Shown: one piece after another, positions 33,036-44,993 of the stretch
Position numbering within the stretch: the stretch's first letter is position 1
Layout: each line of letters opens with the position of its first letter
Translations under genes and position numbers: made by a program
Source: Austropuccinia psidii
Taxonomy: Eukaryota; Basidiomycota; Pucciniomycetes; Pucciniales; Sphaerophragmiaceae
Direction: 5' to 3'
Length of the DNA stretch: 64,000 nucleotides
NCBI GenBank assembly: GCA_023105745.1
Contig: JALGQZ010000002.1
Coordinates: forward strand, 41,027,997-41,091,996
Notes under the pieces: model-generated
Seen by the model: the letters and a program-made list of their open reading frames with translations, nothing else
Told to the model about the DNA's origin: nothing
Database searches by the model: none

Positions 33036-34063
33036 TTTAAAGCTAAATATAAAAAATTAATAAATTAATATTTATTAAAATGATTGAATCTTTTTGGTGG
33101 TGTTTCTTTGGCCTCATTCAATAATAAAAAGGTTAAAAAAACCATATTAATGATAAGTACTTTTTGTGATAACAAAATTATCTCTTTCTCAGAATAATTG
33201 AATGTATTGAATCTTTATTTTTTAATTTTTGGCCTCCTTTGATCAAGAATGTGCCAATAATAATTATGATCAAAATACTACTAGGAATAATAATAAGATC
33301 AATATTAAGAATATTATGTTTATCATTGGTATTATTATTATGAGTTGTAGTATTATAATATCAGTAATAATGAGATATCTCATCTTTTATATATATAATT
33401 TTTCTTTTATTTTGTACATATTTAATCAAAAAAAGACCATTCAAAAATAAAAATAAAATGATATACCACATCATGTTGTTCTATTTAGTTTTCAATTATT
33501 CAATATATATATATCATTTACATTTGGTGATATTTCAATTATGCTTACACTAGCTATAGCATGATTCGTAAGCCAAGGATGCATATGGAATTAAGATTTT
33601 TATGATTCAAAGAATGTTCATTTTTCAAGTAAGACTCCCTAGTTAGGGGAAAATAATCAAAAAAAGGCCCCAAAAACCTCAAAAAAATTCACTGTCTAAA
33701 ATGAGTAAAGAAACCTTTCTTAGGAAAGAATTACGACAATTGCAATGAAAAATTTGACTTCAGTATTTGAATAATTGGTCAATTTCAATTCTCTTTTTAA
33801 ATTTCTCCTAATGAAGTTTTTTCCCAAAAGAATTAGTGAAAATATCTTAATGGGAAATCTGTTACCACATTTGCAAAAAACCAAAAAAATGAAGAAAATT
33901 AAACACATTCCTTCCAGCTTTTGTGTTGATAATTTGGACTTCAATAACTCTACATAAAATTTAAGAAGAATTTCTGGTAGCAAAAAAGAAGTGTAATTTC
34001 ATAAAATTTGGTTTGATTTGAGCAAAGCAATTAATTAATTTGGTATTAAATTGGTAAGATGGT

Positions 34064-37000
34064 CAACAAACTTTCATACAACATAGAAAAGTCATATGAT
34101 TCAAAGCTCAACTCCATAGATTTTCTGAAACTCATTTAAATCACAAGCCACCAGCATACACCCCTTTTATATCCAAAGTAATCCCACTTGAAACCTTTAA
34201 AATCATTAAAACTCTTTACACTACTTATCATCTCATGAAAGTCAAAAATACTTACAATAGGCTGCATGCAGTACACACTCTTATTTAAATCTCAACCACA
34301 TGACAATGTACAGCATGTGTCAAACCAAAAAAATCACATCATCTAATAAACAGCAGTAAATTCATCAGTGCAAGGAATTATCATCTGACCTCATTTCAAA
34401 GTTCAAAAAGAAGAAACACACGCATGACACCTGCATAAATTACACAGCCACTTCTACCAAGCCCAAAAGATGACATATGCAAAGGAGATACAAGTTATCA
34501 CGTGATACTGCACCCACCAACAGCCTATTGTGTGAAATTAAAAAAGCTGCGCACAAGAAAAATCTCCAGCCAAAATTAAATACCTTCATGCATGTAAGGA
34601 AAATCCAAGAATATCATGTCATAATCAGCTCACCAAAATATCATCATGTGATAAATGGAGGCTGTGCAGAGAAACTATCATCACCAAACCTTAAATCACC
34701 TGACTCATGGAAGGATATTCCTCACCAAAAATCAAGTCATATGATTGAATCAAGTGGAGCTAAAGTGGAAAAAGACAGCTCCCATGGAGGGCCTCCTGCA
34801 TTCCCAAAGGGTATAAATAGATGGATTTTCTCCCCCAAATTTCAAAATTCCCCCATGTACATTATATCCCTTTCAAATTATAAGCATAGGAATAATTCAT
34901 CCCTCACCTTGGAGGTAGTCCAGTATATTATAGTGAATTTACTTTCCCAGTAGCTAAGCTCAGTGGAAGTAGTGTTGAAGATTTCCCAGTAGCTAAGCTC
35001 AGTGGAATCTTAGTAGTAAAAATAAAATATTATTCAGTACCCAGTATTAGGCTTACTAGTCTATTAAAATATTCTATCCAGTCAAATTAACACCATTCAT
35101 CAAGATTTAAAATTGACTTACCCCTTTTAAAATACAATATTAAAGAATCTTACCTCTTAAATGAAACAGATACAATTTTACCTTCTTATTAACCACTGTT
35201 AAAAAACCAAACCTTTAAAAATTATTTTACTCTATTGTAGATTTTCCTTAACAAAATTTACTTTCTCAACACTGATCAAATTTTCCAGGATACCTTAAAT
35301 AGCCCATCTTCTCACATCTATCACCAAGAATAAACCACTCACCGCAATTTCACGGAAAATAAAAAACTATATAGACAAGTATTTCATTGAAAATATAAAA
35401 ATTAACCAAAATTACTGACATTATTTTTCATATTATATATTGAATAGGTCTGATCTGAGACTTCTTAATGTTATCTTCTGCAATTTTCAAGCCATGTATT
35501 AATTATATTTTGGTTTGTGAGTGCCAAGGAAGATTTTGTTCAGTATTTGAGGAGGGGAAGGCAATACACCCTTCCCACCCTTGGTTACAGGAGTTATTAG
35601 CAATTAAAAACTAGTTACCTGTGATTTCCCCCTGCAGGTACTGAATCAGTTTAATCCCACACAAGAGGAGTCCCGACAATAATAATTGTTAATAGATTTT
35701 AAACTGGATTGTGTGAGTTGATTCAATATGATCTACTAGATGATGTTGTTATGAGTTTTTTGAAGAAAGAATAAGTGAAGAAATAATTCACCAACTTCAT
35801 TGAGGCCTCTTTGGATTAAAGCTGAAAATGGTAAAAGAAACTAACAAATATATAAATAAATTAACATTTTATTTAAAGAAAATTAACTTGGAAAAAAAAG
35901 AATGGTAATTACAGTCATTTTAACAATAATTTGGCCAGTGTGATAGAAATATTCCAAAAGATAGAAGAAAAAAGCCAAAAAAAACATAAAAAAATAATTA
36001 TAAAGATTGAAAAATTGAACAAAACTCCATTTTAGCTTTTTTTGTGTATTGTTGGTTTTTTCTAAAAAGTATCTGTTCCAGATTTTTAAAGCCCCCTCAA
36101 GTGTCCAAAGTGTCCTTACAAGGTCTCTGATCACCCTGAAGTGTCCTAGAGTGATTGGCGACCCCTGGGTACTTTGGGGTGGTTCACACCCCCTGGAGCA
36201 ACTTTAAAGCTAAATATAAAAAATTAATAAATCAATATTTATTAAAATGATTGAATCTTTTTAGTGGTGTTTTTTTTGGCCTCATTCAATAATAAAAAGG
36301 CTCAAAAACCATATTAATGATAAGTACTTTTTGTGCTAACAAGATTATCTTATTCTCAGAATAATTGAATGTATTGAATCTTTATTTTGTAATTTTTGGC
36401 CTCCTTTGATCAAGGATGTGCCAATAATAATTATGATCAAAATACTACTAGGAATAATAATACGATCAATATTAAGAATATTATGTTTATAATTGGTATT
36501 ATTATTATGAGTTGTAGTATTATAATATCAGTAATAATGAGATATCTCATCTTATATATATAATTTTTCTTTTGTTTTGTCCATATTTGATTAAAAAAAG
36601 ACCATTCAAAAATAATAATAAAATGATAAACCACATCATGTTGTTCTATTTAGTTTTTAATTATTCAATATATATATATCATTTACATTTGGTTATATTT
36701 CAATTATGCTTACTCTAGCTATAGCATGATTTGTAAGCCAAGGATGCATATGGAATTGAGATTTTTATGATTCAAAGAATGTTTATTTTTCAAGTACAAC
36801 TCCTTAGTTAGGGGAAAATAATCAAAAAAGGGCCCAAAAAGCTCAAAAAAATTCATTGTCTAAAATGAGTAAAGAAACCTTTCTTAGGAAAGAATTACGA
36901 AAATTGCAATGAAAAATTTGACTGCAGTATTTGAATAATTGGTCAGTTGCAATTCTCTTTTTGAATTTTTCCTGATGAGTTTTTTTTACACAAGAATGAG

Positions 37001-37229
37001 TGAAAATATCTTAATGGGAAATCTGTTACCACATTTGCAAAAAACCAAGAAAAATGAAGAGAATTAAAGACATTCCTTTCAGCTTTTGTGTTGATAATTT
37101 GGACTTCAATAACTGTACATAAAATCTGAGAAGAATTTCTGGTAGCAAAAAAGAAGTGGAAGTTCATAGAAGTTTGGTTAGATTTGAGCAAAGCAATCAA
37201 TTAATTTCGTATTAAATTAGTAAGATGGT
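34064..37229 (+). repeat. Tandem duplication, unit 2
   Basis: Direct repeat of unit 1, a few percent diverged by eye. It carries about 140 bp (about 35889-36028) that unit 1 lacks between similar ACTT/ACTC borders. LTR-derived part 34064-35678, with a TATA box at 34812-34819. The 158-codon frame at 34477-34953 lies wholly inside LTR sequence and is broken in unit 1 and copy a. Confidence 0.88.
36093..36203. other. GC-richer inverted-repeat block, unit 2
   Basis: Second copy of the block at 32925, with changes such as GGCGACC and TTTGGGGTGG that slightly weaken the stems. Confidence 0.4.
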
Positions 37230-37560
37230 TAGATGTGCTCATTTTAGAAATTTTCAAATAGCAGAAGATTTTCAAAATTTCTCATTATTCTCACTTGAAA
37301 TAATATTTTCTAATATTGGGGATATATATTCTCAAGTTAATCAGAATTTGTCACCTCTTTTATGTAAAATTATTCATGAAAATCTCAATCATTGCTTAAT
37401 AAATCTTGATCAGAGTAAGATTATCCGGAGATTAATTGAATTTATGAAAGATCTGTTCCTTTCCATTCTTTCATGAAGGAAAAAGAAATTCCTTCAAAAA
37501 AGTAATCTTGGTTCCAATTGTTAAATTAGCTAGAGCTTTTTATAAAGGTTTTTGAAAAGT
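37225..37560 (+). pseudogene. Unrecognised decayed open frame
   Basis: An ATG-started 83-codon frame (MVRCAHFRNFQIAEDFQNF) whose first codon spans the end of the tandem duplication. After its stop, another frame continues with protein-like sequence (VILVPIVKLARAFYKGF), suggesting an old interrupted gene. I recognise no domain, and chance cannot be excluded in this AT-rich DNA. Confidence 0.25.
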
Positions 37561-40221
37561 TATTCTTCATAATCATTAATATACTAAGTTTCTGTAGAGT
37601 CTATCTTACTGGATAAGATGAACCACTCATGCCTTAGTAAATGAAAAGATTCTTCATAAAAGAAAAGCCTTTTGACAGTAAAATCAATACTTTCATGAAA
37701 TTATATATAAGATAGCATAGATTTAAGAAAGGTAAAGCTCAAGTCCAAATGTGCTTCATCTTTCCTGAAGGGAAGTTCATAGCCCAGCAAGGCTGAGACT
37801 ATAATGAGGTTACATCACAGGCCTTTCTTTCTTTCATATTAAGTTCGATGTATAAAGAAACTACATCAATTGTTATCCTTCTTGTATCTATTCTTAAAAA
37901 AAATTAATTTTACAGAATCTGTATTCCCCTTTCTTTCTGTTCCAATGAAATCATCATTTGATCTGGAAATCAACAGTTCCACAAACTCTTTACATATGAA
38001 ATCCTTTACAAAATATTTTTGAATTTATTCTTTCTGTATAAGATAGAATTCAAAGGAGTTCCTTCAAAGAAACTATCCCTGAATTCTCATGATACACCCA
38101 CTTTAACTATAGTCCAATTTATAGATTTCTGGGAGAATAATTTACTTCCTCTAATAGAAGAATATTTCATTACCTATCCCTTGAGCTAATGCTAGAATAT
38201 CCCTCAATTAAGATTTATTATTTTGAATAATTTTATAATCATACTATATAAGCTATATATTTCTTTTAATTTGAAGTTAATAGATTTTCCTGAAACAACA
38301 TCTAATCTACACTATTTTTTGAGGAAAACATTTTACTTGCTTAACATAATTTTATTATATGACCATTTTTAGAAAAAGCTGAAAGATAATTTAATTTATG
38401 ACAAAATATTAATAGAAGAATAGTTTTGAAAATTAAAAAAAAGAAATTTTGTATCTTAATTTAACTTTTAATATATAACCTTTTGGAATTTGAGAACAAA
38501 TGAGACACATTTTTTTATCTTTGGGTTTTATTAGAAATTCCACCTTTTCATAACTAAATTATCACAAAAAAGTGTTTTTCATTTGTTTTTGAAAAAATCA
38601 TGGGTAGATTCTTTTTATGTTCACCATATCAAATACCTTGTTGTATGTATTTTTTCAAATGATACACATATTTTATCTGGTCAAATCCACACTGAGGGGA
38701 AGAGGATATTAAAATGGGTTTATACAATATTATTAGCTTTTTTACAATGGAGTTGTGAAGGACTTTATAATCAACTTATGAGCTTAAATTCTAGATAAAA
38801 GGAAATATTAAATTTTATAGCTGTTTAATATAGATTTTGAGCTTCATATTTACTAGCTTCACTTAGATTTTTCCCAAAGAAACTTATTCCCAAGGAAAAG
38901 GAATCAGATGAATTTTATTTTGAATCTAAATCAAAAATCTTAAAAATTCAGATAATATTTTATTATTGAGAGATGCTGATAAAGATTAAAAAAGAAATCA
39001 TTACTAATGTAATTTCTTTAAAAAATGGACAATAATAAAAATGATATTGTTTCTACACTTCAATTATAATTTCTCCAATTCATTTGTATTTTTATCTATT
39101 GTAGAAAAACTAAAATAGAAGAATTTTTCAAACAGGTATGAAACAAATCTGTAAATTTTCATTCAAATTAAAAAAGAAATTCACTTCATTGGGTATCATC
39201 TGTTTTATGTATTGTTTAATTCTATTTTATTCAAGTTTCTCTGCTATTTTAAAAACAAATTCTCAAAAAATAATTCTTAACCTATTGGAAACAATTCCAT
39301 TTTATCTGAAGTTTTCTCAATTCTTTTCAACTCAATATATTCAAATTTCTTCGAGCTTTGATAAAAGGAAATGTTCCCAATAATTGTTTAAAGAGAAATG
39401 TTCTTGAAAAATTAGACAAAAATAAATAATTTTTTCAAGGCAGAAATATTATGTTCCTGAAAGTGAATTTTTGATAAATAATTGAAAATAAAAAGAAAGA
39501 TCTAAAATTTTTACTGTTTATGTTGATCCATGAGTTTTCAGAACTAAGTTTCATAACAGATTGAAAACTAAATCATACATTTGTGAAATTTCCTCATAAC
39601 CCATACTTGGAATAGAAGGAAATTTGAAATATCAATCATTAATTCAATCAAAAATCTATGTTTCCTTACAAAAAACAATACCAATTATAAAACATGTCAA
39701 CACTTGTCAAAGGCTTTGAAGGCTTTCCAAGAATAATTATATGAATGAAAAAAATCTTATTAAGAGCTTTTATACAAGTAGTAATTACTTGGATATTTTC
39801 AAGAATAAAAGTAAAGCAAAACAAAATTTATTAAATAACATTACCTCAAAAGCATGCTATAAAAATTCCTTTTGAATTTTTCTTCAATGAAGTTTTAATG
39901 ATATTTTTCCCATTTATAAAGACTTCTTTTGAATCCTGTTCAAAAAAACCCTATTTTGTTTGCACATTGGAATATTCTTTTGAGAAACTTGGAGAAATTT
40001 GTATATATAATTAAGATTATTTATCTTCACAATTGGGGATATCAGAGAACTAAGTGAATTTAGTATGAGAATTTTAAATTGATATTCTTGCAGAAGATTA
40101 AATAATACAGTTTTATCTTTAAGAATTTAAGATTAGGTGTTTTTATCTTCAAAATTCAAGGGAATTTCAGCTTAGTTGATTCATATTTTAAATTATCAAA
40201 GCTGTGACATGTAATGTATGG
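37561..40221. other. Unassigned AT-rich DNA
   Basis: No gene, LTR or RNA gene seen. Short open frames (38583-38798, 39138-39383) show no recognisable domain. It may be old transposon sequence or true intergenic DNA. Confidence 0.5.
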
Positions 40222-41979
40222 TGTGGATATTAAATTTTCCTTAAAAATCAAGTACTTTTCCTGTCCTCAAAATTTGTAAAAGGTACTATTTGATTTAAGA
40301 AAGGAAATCTTAAGATTTTAAAGAGAAAATGGGCCAAAATAAGTGCTTTCAACCTTTTTAGTATAAAAAAATAATATTATAAATATTTTTTGTTTTACCA
40401 ACAACAAAATTTTATCCAAAAATATTCTACAAGAGATATTTATGGCTACAAAGTCAATTTCATCAAGAACAATTTCAATTGAAATTGATTGAATAAAGAA
40501 CTTTGGGAAATAGATATGAGAACAGGGTCTCTAAGAAGATTATTAAAGAGAAAACATGCCCAAAATTGAACAGAGTGAGTTTGGAAACAAGGCAAAACAT
40601 TTAAAAGTAATGAAAGATGCTTTAATTCACTTTTGGCATGGTTCAAGGGTAAAAACAATCATTATATTTATTCTTCACATGTTTGAAAGGCTTTCCAGTT
40701 ATTTAAAAATGGTTGTTGGAAGCTTTTATTAATTGGTTTAACAGTGTTTAAACCAATTATAAAAGGGAAAGATTCTAACAGGAAGAAAAAAGATGGACAA
40801 AGAAGACAGATTTTATAGCCACCTATTGTCTTACTCCAAAGTAAACTTTCCTCCAATATGTTTTGAGAAACACACTGACAGCAGAAAAGCCAATTGTAAA
40901 ATTATTGAACCCTTGTTTCGACCAAAATATGGCTGGTTTAAGCCATATTTTGCTATTTTTAGCCACTTTACTCCCTTAAGCTAGCCATTGATATAGTAAG
41001 ACTTGGTTTATTTCCTTAAGAACATGTCAGAATGTGTTTGAAAGACCTTAAAGCCAAGAGAACCTATTTTTACTCAGTTTTTTTAACTTAAGGGTAGTTT
41101 TACCCTTTTGGAAATAGTTAAAACTGCCCTGGTTTGTATCAAACCCTCAGCATAAATTGAGTCACAGACCCTGTGAAACAATCCCCAGCCAAAATTGATC
41201 AAATTTTGTGTAAGTTTTGACATCCTACACCAGTCAGCAAGGACTTTTGGGGAGTCTGGTACCCATTGGCCAAGATTCCTTCCCCCAAAATTAATATTTC
41301 CAATTTATTGTTTCTTTAGTTCCTTATCATGTACTATACATAGAACTTACACATTTAATCAAACTTAAAAGTTACAATACACAACTGTAATTACTAATTC
41401 CTCATATGTAAATTTAAGACCACTTATGTAGTATACATGAACATTTTGAAATTTCAATTGAAAACACTTCGATTTCTCAGAGCTTCTGAGCTACACTCCA
41501 CACCTCAATTTGGAAAAAAAATTGATTCTTAAGACCACATGTGGTGCAAATTAAATTAAGGTTTTGACAAATATCAGATTTTCATACAGAAATACTAAAA
41601 ACTCAATTTAAGGTTGGTTAGAGTTGAGTTGCAGAATTTTTACTCAGAGGTAACCCCACCTGATTTTTTATAAGGAATCCAATTGTGAAACAATTTTCAT
41701 GAGTTTTTTATTGGAAAAAATTGATGATAGTTTCTTTAAATGTTTTTCCAAGAAATATTTTAATTTTAATATTTTTGATGAAAACTTATTTTTACCTTAT
41801 TTATTCATGTAAAAATATATTTTCAATTTCAATGTAAAGTTATTATTAAATTTCAATCATAAATTTCATATTTATATCCAATATTATTTGAATATCAAAT
41901 ATTAGCTCATTACTTTCAATTATAAATTATCTCAATTATTTGTGCTCTTTTGGGTATATGAAAAACCCTCTAAGGCTCA
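40222..41979 (+). repeat. Family III LTR-like repeat, near-complete copy
   Basis: About 1.76 kb from TGTGGATATT to AAGGCTCA. The start agrees with the copy at 60350, the end with those at 4843 and about 53965. TG...CA ends and the absence of flanking coding sequence suggest a solo LTR. A matching 5-bp target duplication is not evident (TATGG left, TAGGT right), so the class remains tentative. Confidence 0.65.
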
Positions 41980-42230
41980 TAGGTAATACATGAAGAAAAA
42001 TGTTTCAATTGAGGGATATGTTTGATGCAAGTTAGATATGGCTTTGATCTGAGCTCCATTTAGCCTACCTTCTGGAAGCTCCTTTGTTATTTTACAGTGA
42101 GAGCTAGTGAACAAATTTAGAAAATCAATAACACAAAGCACACTGTCTAATGGTGACTGATTACTACTGTGTAAAAAAAGCTCAAATTACTCCAGTGATT
42201 TCAATTTTATAGATGAAGCAATTCAAATTT
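41980..42230. other. Short spacer and 5' insertion site of copy 3
   Basis: Unassigned 251 bp. Its last five bases, AATTT (42226-42230), are the left target-site duplicate of the element that follows. Confidence 0.7.
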
Positions 42231-44258
42231 TGTGAGCCTTTGAGATATGACCACATACCCAATAAGGTCACAAAAAAGACTCAGAACAATTATACCTTTA
42301 ATATAATTATATTAAAATTACTTAGAATAATTATACATTAAGAATAATTACTTAAATATACAAAAAATACCATAAATTGGTACAAAAATTGGTTTAACTT
42401 AAAAACGCATGAATCAACTTGTAAAATAAATTATACCATTGGATTCCCCATGGAAAAATACACATATACTATTTGTATTGCATATCTGTAAAGTCAATAC
42501 TTAAGGAAATATAAGGTATAATACCTTATAAAAATCATAAAACCTTATTTATCTCAAGAACTAATGAAACAACATGTGAAATGAATTGTACCAGTGGATT
42601 CCCCATGAAAATCCACACATAAAACAATTAATAAGCTAATTTCCAATGTTAATACCTAAGGAATTATCCTGAATATATGCACTTTTTTGGTCAACGCATA
42701 TATTCAAGGATCATAGCTAATATCTTCTAAACTATACATGATAGAATGATGAACCAAAAATAAAGTTACAACATAATTACTGTAAGAACACAGATATGAA
42801 CTTTATTTTACAAATTATAAACAAGGTTAAAACCTATGATGAATTATTGATAAAAATCAACAGAGCTGTTGACCACTTTGTTGTGAAAGTGTTCCAAACT
42901 TAGAAAAAAGTACACAGTTGGATTCTCCTAGTTCATTCGTGAAGAATGATGTAATTTTTATCATTAAATTCAGGGTATAACCCCCTGAAATCAAGGTTTG
43001 AAGTTTAAAATATTAAATTTCAACAGAAAAGATGAGTTACAAGAAAAATCATCAAAACTAGAGTTTTGATGATGTAATGAAAAGCTCTTGGCAGCATAAT
43101 AAGGTTATGCCAGGCTATCAGAATTCACTCTCTTAATTGCTGTAGCGTGTAAATCTTAAAAGTTATTGAGGATCAAAGTTTGAGCTTAATTTGAGCAGTT
43201 ATGATCACATACTGTAACCTTAATTTAAGTTTAACAGTCTTAAGAGTGATAAAATTGGTGAATACTATTAGTTTATGATTAAAACTAATAAAATCCACGA
43301 AATTTGGGGTTCTGCCAAGCCTCTGATGTCATCAAACTTAGAGTTATAGTGATAACTCTAAATAATGGTGTAATAATGATGTAATATGGTTTGATCATGA
43401 TGTAATCACCCTCAAACCTTAAAATATTGATCAATTCCAGTGGATATGATCAGTACACGTCTACTAGAAGCCTGTTGGACTCTAGGAGGGAGGTATTTAC
43501 TATAAATAGAGCTCTTTTTACTCTATTTTCCCCTCAGACGCATCAAAAACATTAAATCAATTAAATAAAAGGTAATTTCTTTATTCTTTATATATAAAAC
43601 TCTTATATTATTAAAGACCAAAGACCATCTTAATATTAAATCACTATTTTTACGTGATTAAATCAATTCTTTAATTGTTTTTGTTATAAATCTCTCTATA
43701 AACCCATTTCCACGTAAAAATCAAGAATTTTAGTAATTTTCTTTATTTTTTTTTTGTAAATACAATTTGAAAAGGTTGTATTATATTCTTTTGGCGTAAA
43801 ATATCTCAAAATTATTATTTTAAGTGTTAAAAGTAGGTTATTTCATATTATTATAATAATTTCTCTCTTATTATTACTCTTAATAATTCTTATTTAATAT
43901 AAATAGTATTTATATTAATATATAACTTTAATATTAGTAATATTATTGTTATTAATTGTTTTTTATTTATAAAAAACAGTTTTTTACGCCTTTATTATTT
44001 GTTGGTAACAATAATAAAGAGCTTTATAATATATTAATTATTTTATATTAATATATTATTTATAATATTATAATTTCATATAGTATTAATTATATTATTA
44101 TATTTATTTAATAATATAATATTTTTACGCCATAATAATAATATTTCTTTATTATTATTATTATTTTAATCTTATTTATTTCAATTATAAGGACATTCAG
44201 AGTACAATAAGTAAAAAATTAGTAATTTTTACTTATTGTTTCATAGTCAAACCTTACA
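42231..44258 (+). repeat. Family I 5' LTR (copy 3)
   Basis: TGTGAGCC to CTTACA, 2028 bp, with a TATA box at 43501-43508 and the terminal inverted repeat at 44205-44238. Several private changes (for example AACGCATG where the others have AACCAATG) distinguish it from both 3' LTRs. Confidence 0.95.
43501..43508 (+). promoter_or_regulatory. TATA box of Family I 5' LTR (copy 3)
   Basis: TATAAATA, the likely promoter of the complete element. Transcription would begin some 25-35 bp or more downstream, leaving a long (about 0.7 kb) R-U5 leader. Confidence 0.65.
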
Positions 44259-44260
44259 TT

Positions 44261-44278
44261 TGGGGGCCTGGCCGTGAT
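44261..44278 (+). other. Candidate primer binding site
   Basis: TGGGGGCCTGGCCGTGAT begins two bases after the 5' LTR. A TGG start complements the CCA end of a tRNA, and the first seven bases equal the proline-tRNA site used by murine leukaemia viruses (14 of 18 matches overall). The actual tRNA of this organism is unknown; self-priming as in Tf1 is the alternative. Confidence 0.6.
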
Positions 44279-44757
44279 ATTTACTTAAAAGACCTTTAAA
44301 AAGATTCTATTTGGGTTTATCCAATAATAAGTTATATTTATAATCATAAAATTATATAATAATTTTATATTTTATTGATTTTAAAAGCTATTGAGGCATT
44401 TGGAAAGCAATTGTACTGTCTTACACGTGGTTTTTCACATCCTTAGACTTGCAAGAACTTTCTTTGAGTGACTCTAGTGATTAAAAGAGATATTTTATAA
44501 ATTAAAAATAATTTTTATTATAATTTAAATTTTATAAGAATCATATTCATTTTTTATCTTATTCTTTAAAAATAAAAAATATATAAAAAATATTAAAAAA
44601 TATTAAAAACAAATAAAAAAGTTATTTTTATTCATTTTTTTCTTTATTTATTTCAATTTTTCAAAGATATAAAAGCAATTTCTACGTGGAAAATTGCCAT
44701 ATCTTGCCAAAAATAACACTTCTTATAAAAAGACTTATATTTATTTGTCTTTTTTAG

Positions 44758-44907
44758 TGTTTGAAGATAACCCAACAGAAGACAACCAAGCTACTGTTGA
44801 GAGATTGGTGGAAGAAACTTGTCAAAGTTCTCCAACACCAGTTATCACCAAAAGAAAGAAAGCTAAGAAATTAGACTTTCCAGGGCCCACCATTCAAGAC
44901 TCTGAAG
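44758..44907 (+). CDS. Gag leader exon (150 nt)
   Basis: A pyrimidine tract with TTTTAG precedes the exon and GTGAGC follows it. The exon encodes an acidic, Pro/Thr-rich stretch (EDNQATVERLVEET ... FPGPTIQDSE). The matching exon in copy 2 has exactly the same length and similar protein. No ATG lies in the exon, so an earlier exon or a non-AUG start is needed; I could not place one. Joined to 44994 it reads on in frame (DSEEEVPNTPSNQ). Confidence 0.55.
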
Positions 44908-44993
44908 GTGAGCACCTCTTTTTAAATTGCCATAAAAGAATTTTATTCTAAAAAACTTTTATTTTTTCTTATTCTTTAAATTATGACTACCAG
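44908..44993 (+). other. Probable 86-bp intron in gag
   Basis: GTGAGC at the 5' end and ACTACCAG at the 3' end. The aligned segment of copy 2 (17372-17457) is also 86 bp with GTGAGT and CTACTAG. Splicing joins GAAG to AAGAGG and keeps the frame. The intron persists in copies made by reverse transcription, so unspliced RNA must be the genomic form. Confidence 0.55.

Larger units (their letters stand above)
31013..34063 (+). repeat. Tandem duplication, unit 1
   Basis: Contains the last 1.6 kb of the copy b LTR and 1.4 kb of flanking AT-rich DNA (32628-34063). Both units begin CAACAAA and end AGATGGT. The flank includes a GC-richer inverted-repeat block (32925-33035) and no supported gene. Confidence 0.88.

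Noticed and set aside
34477..34953. 158-codon open frame
   Set aside because: It lies wholly inside Family II LTR sequence, is split in the sister unit at 31426-31902 and absent from the copy a LTR; no protein-like pattern.
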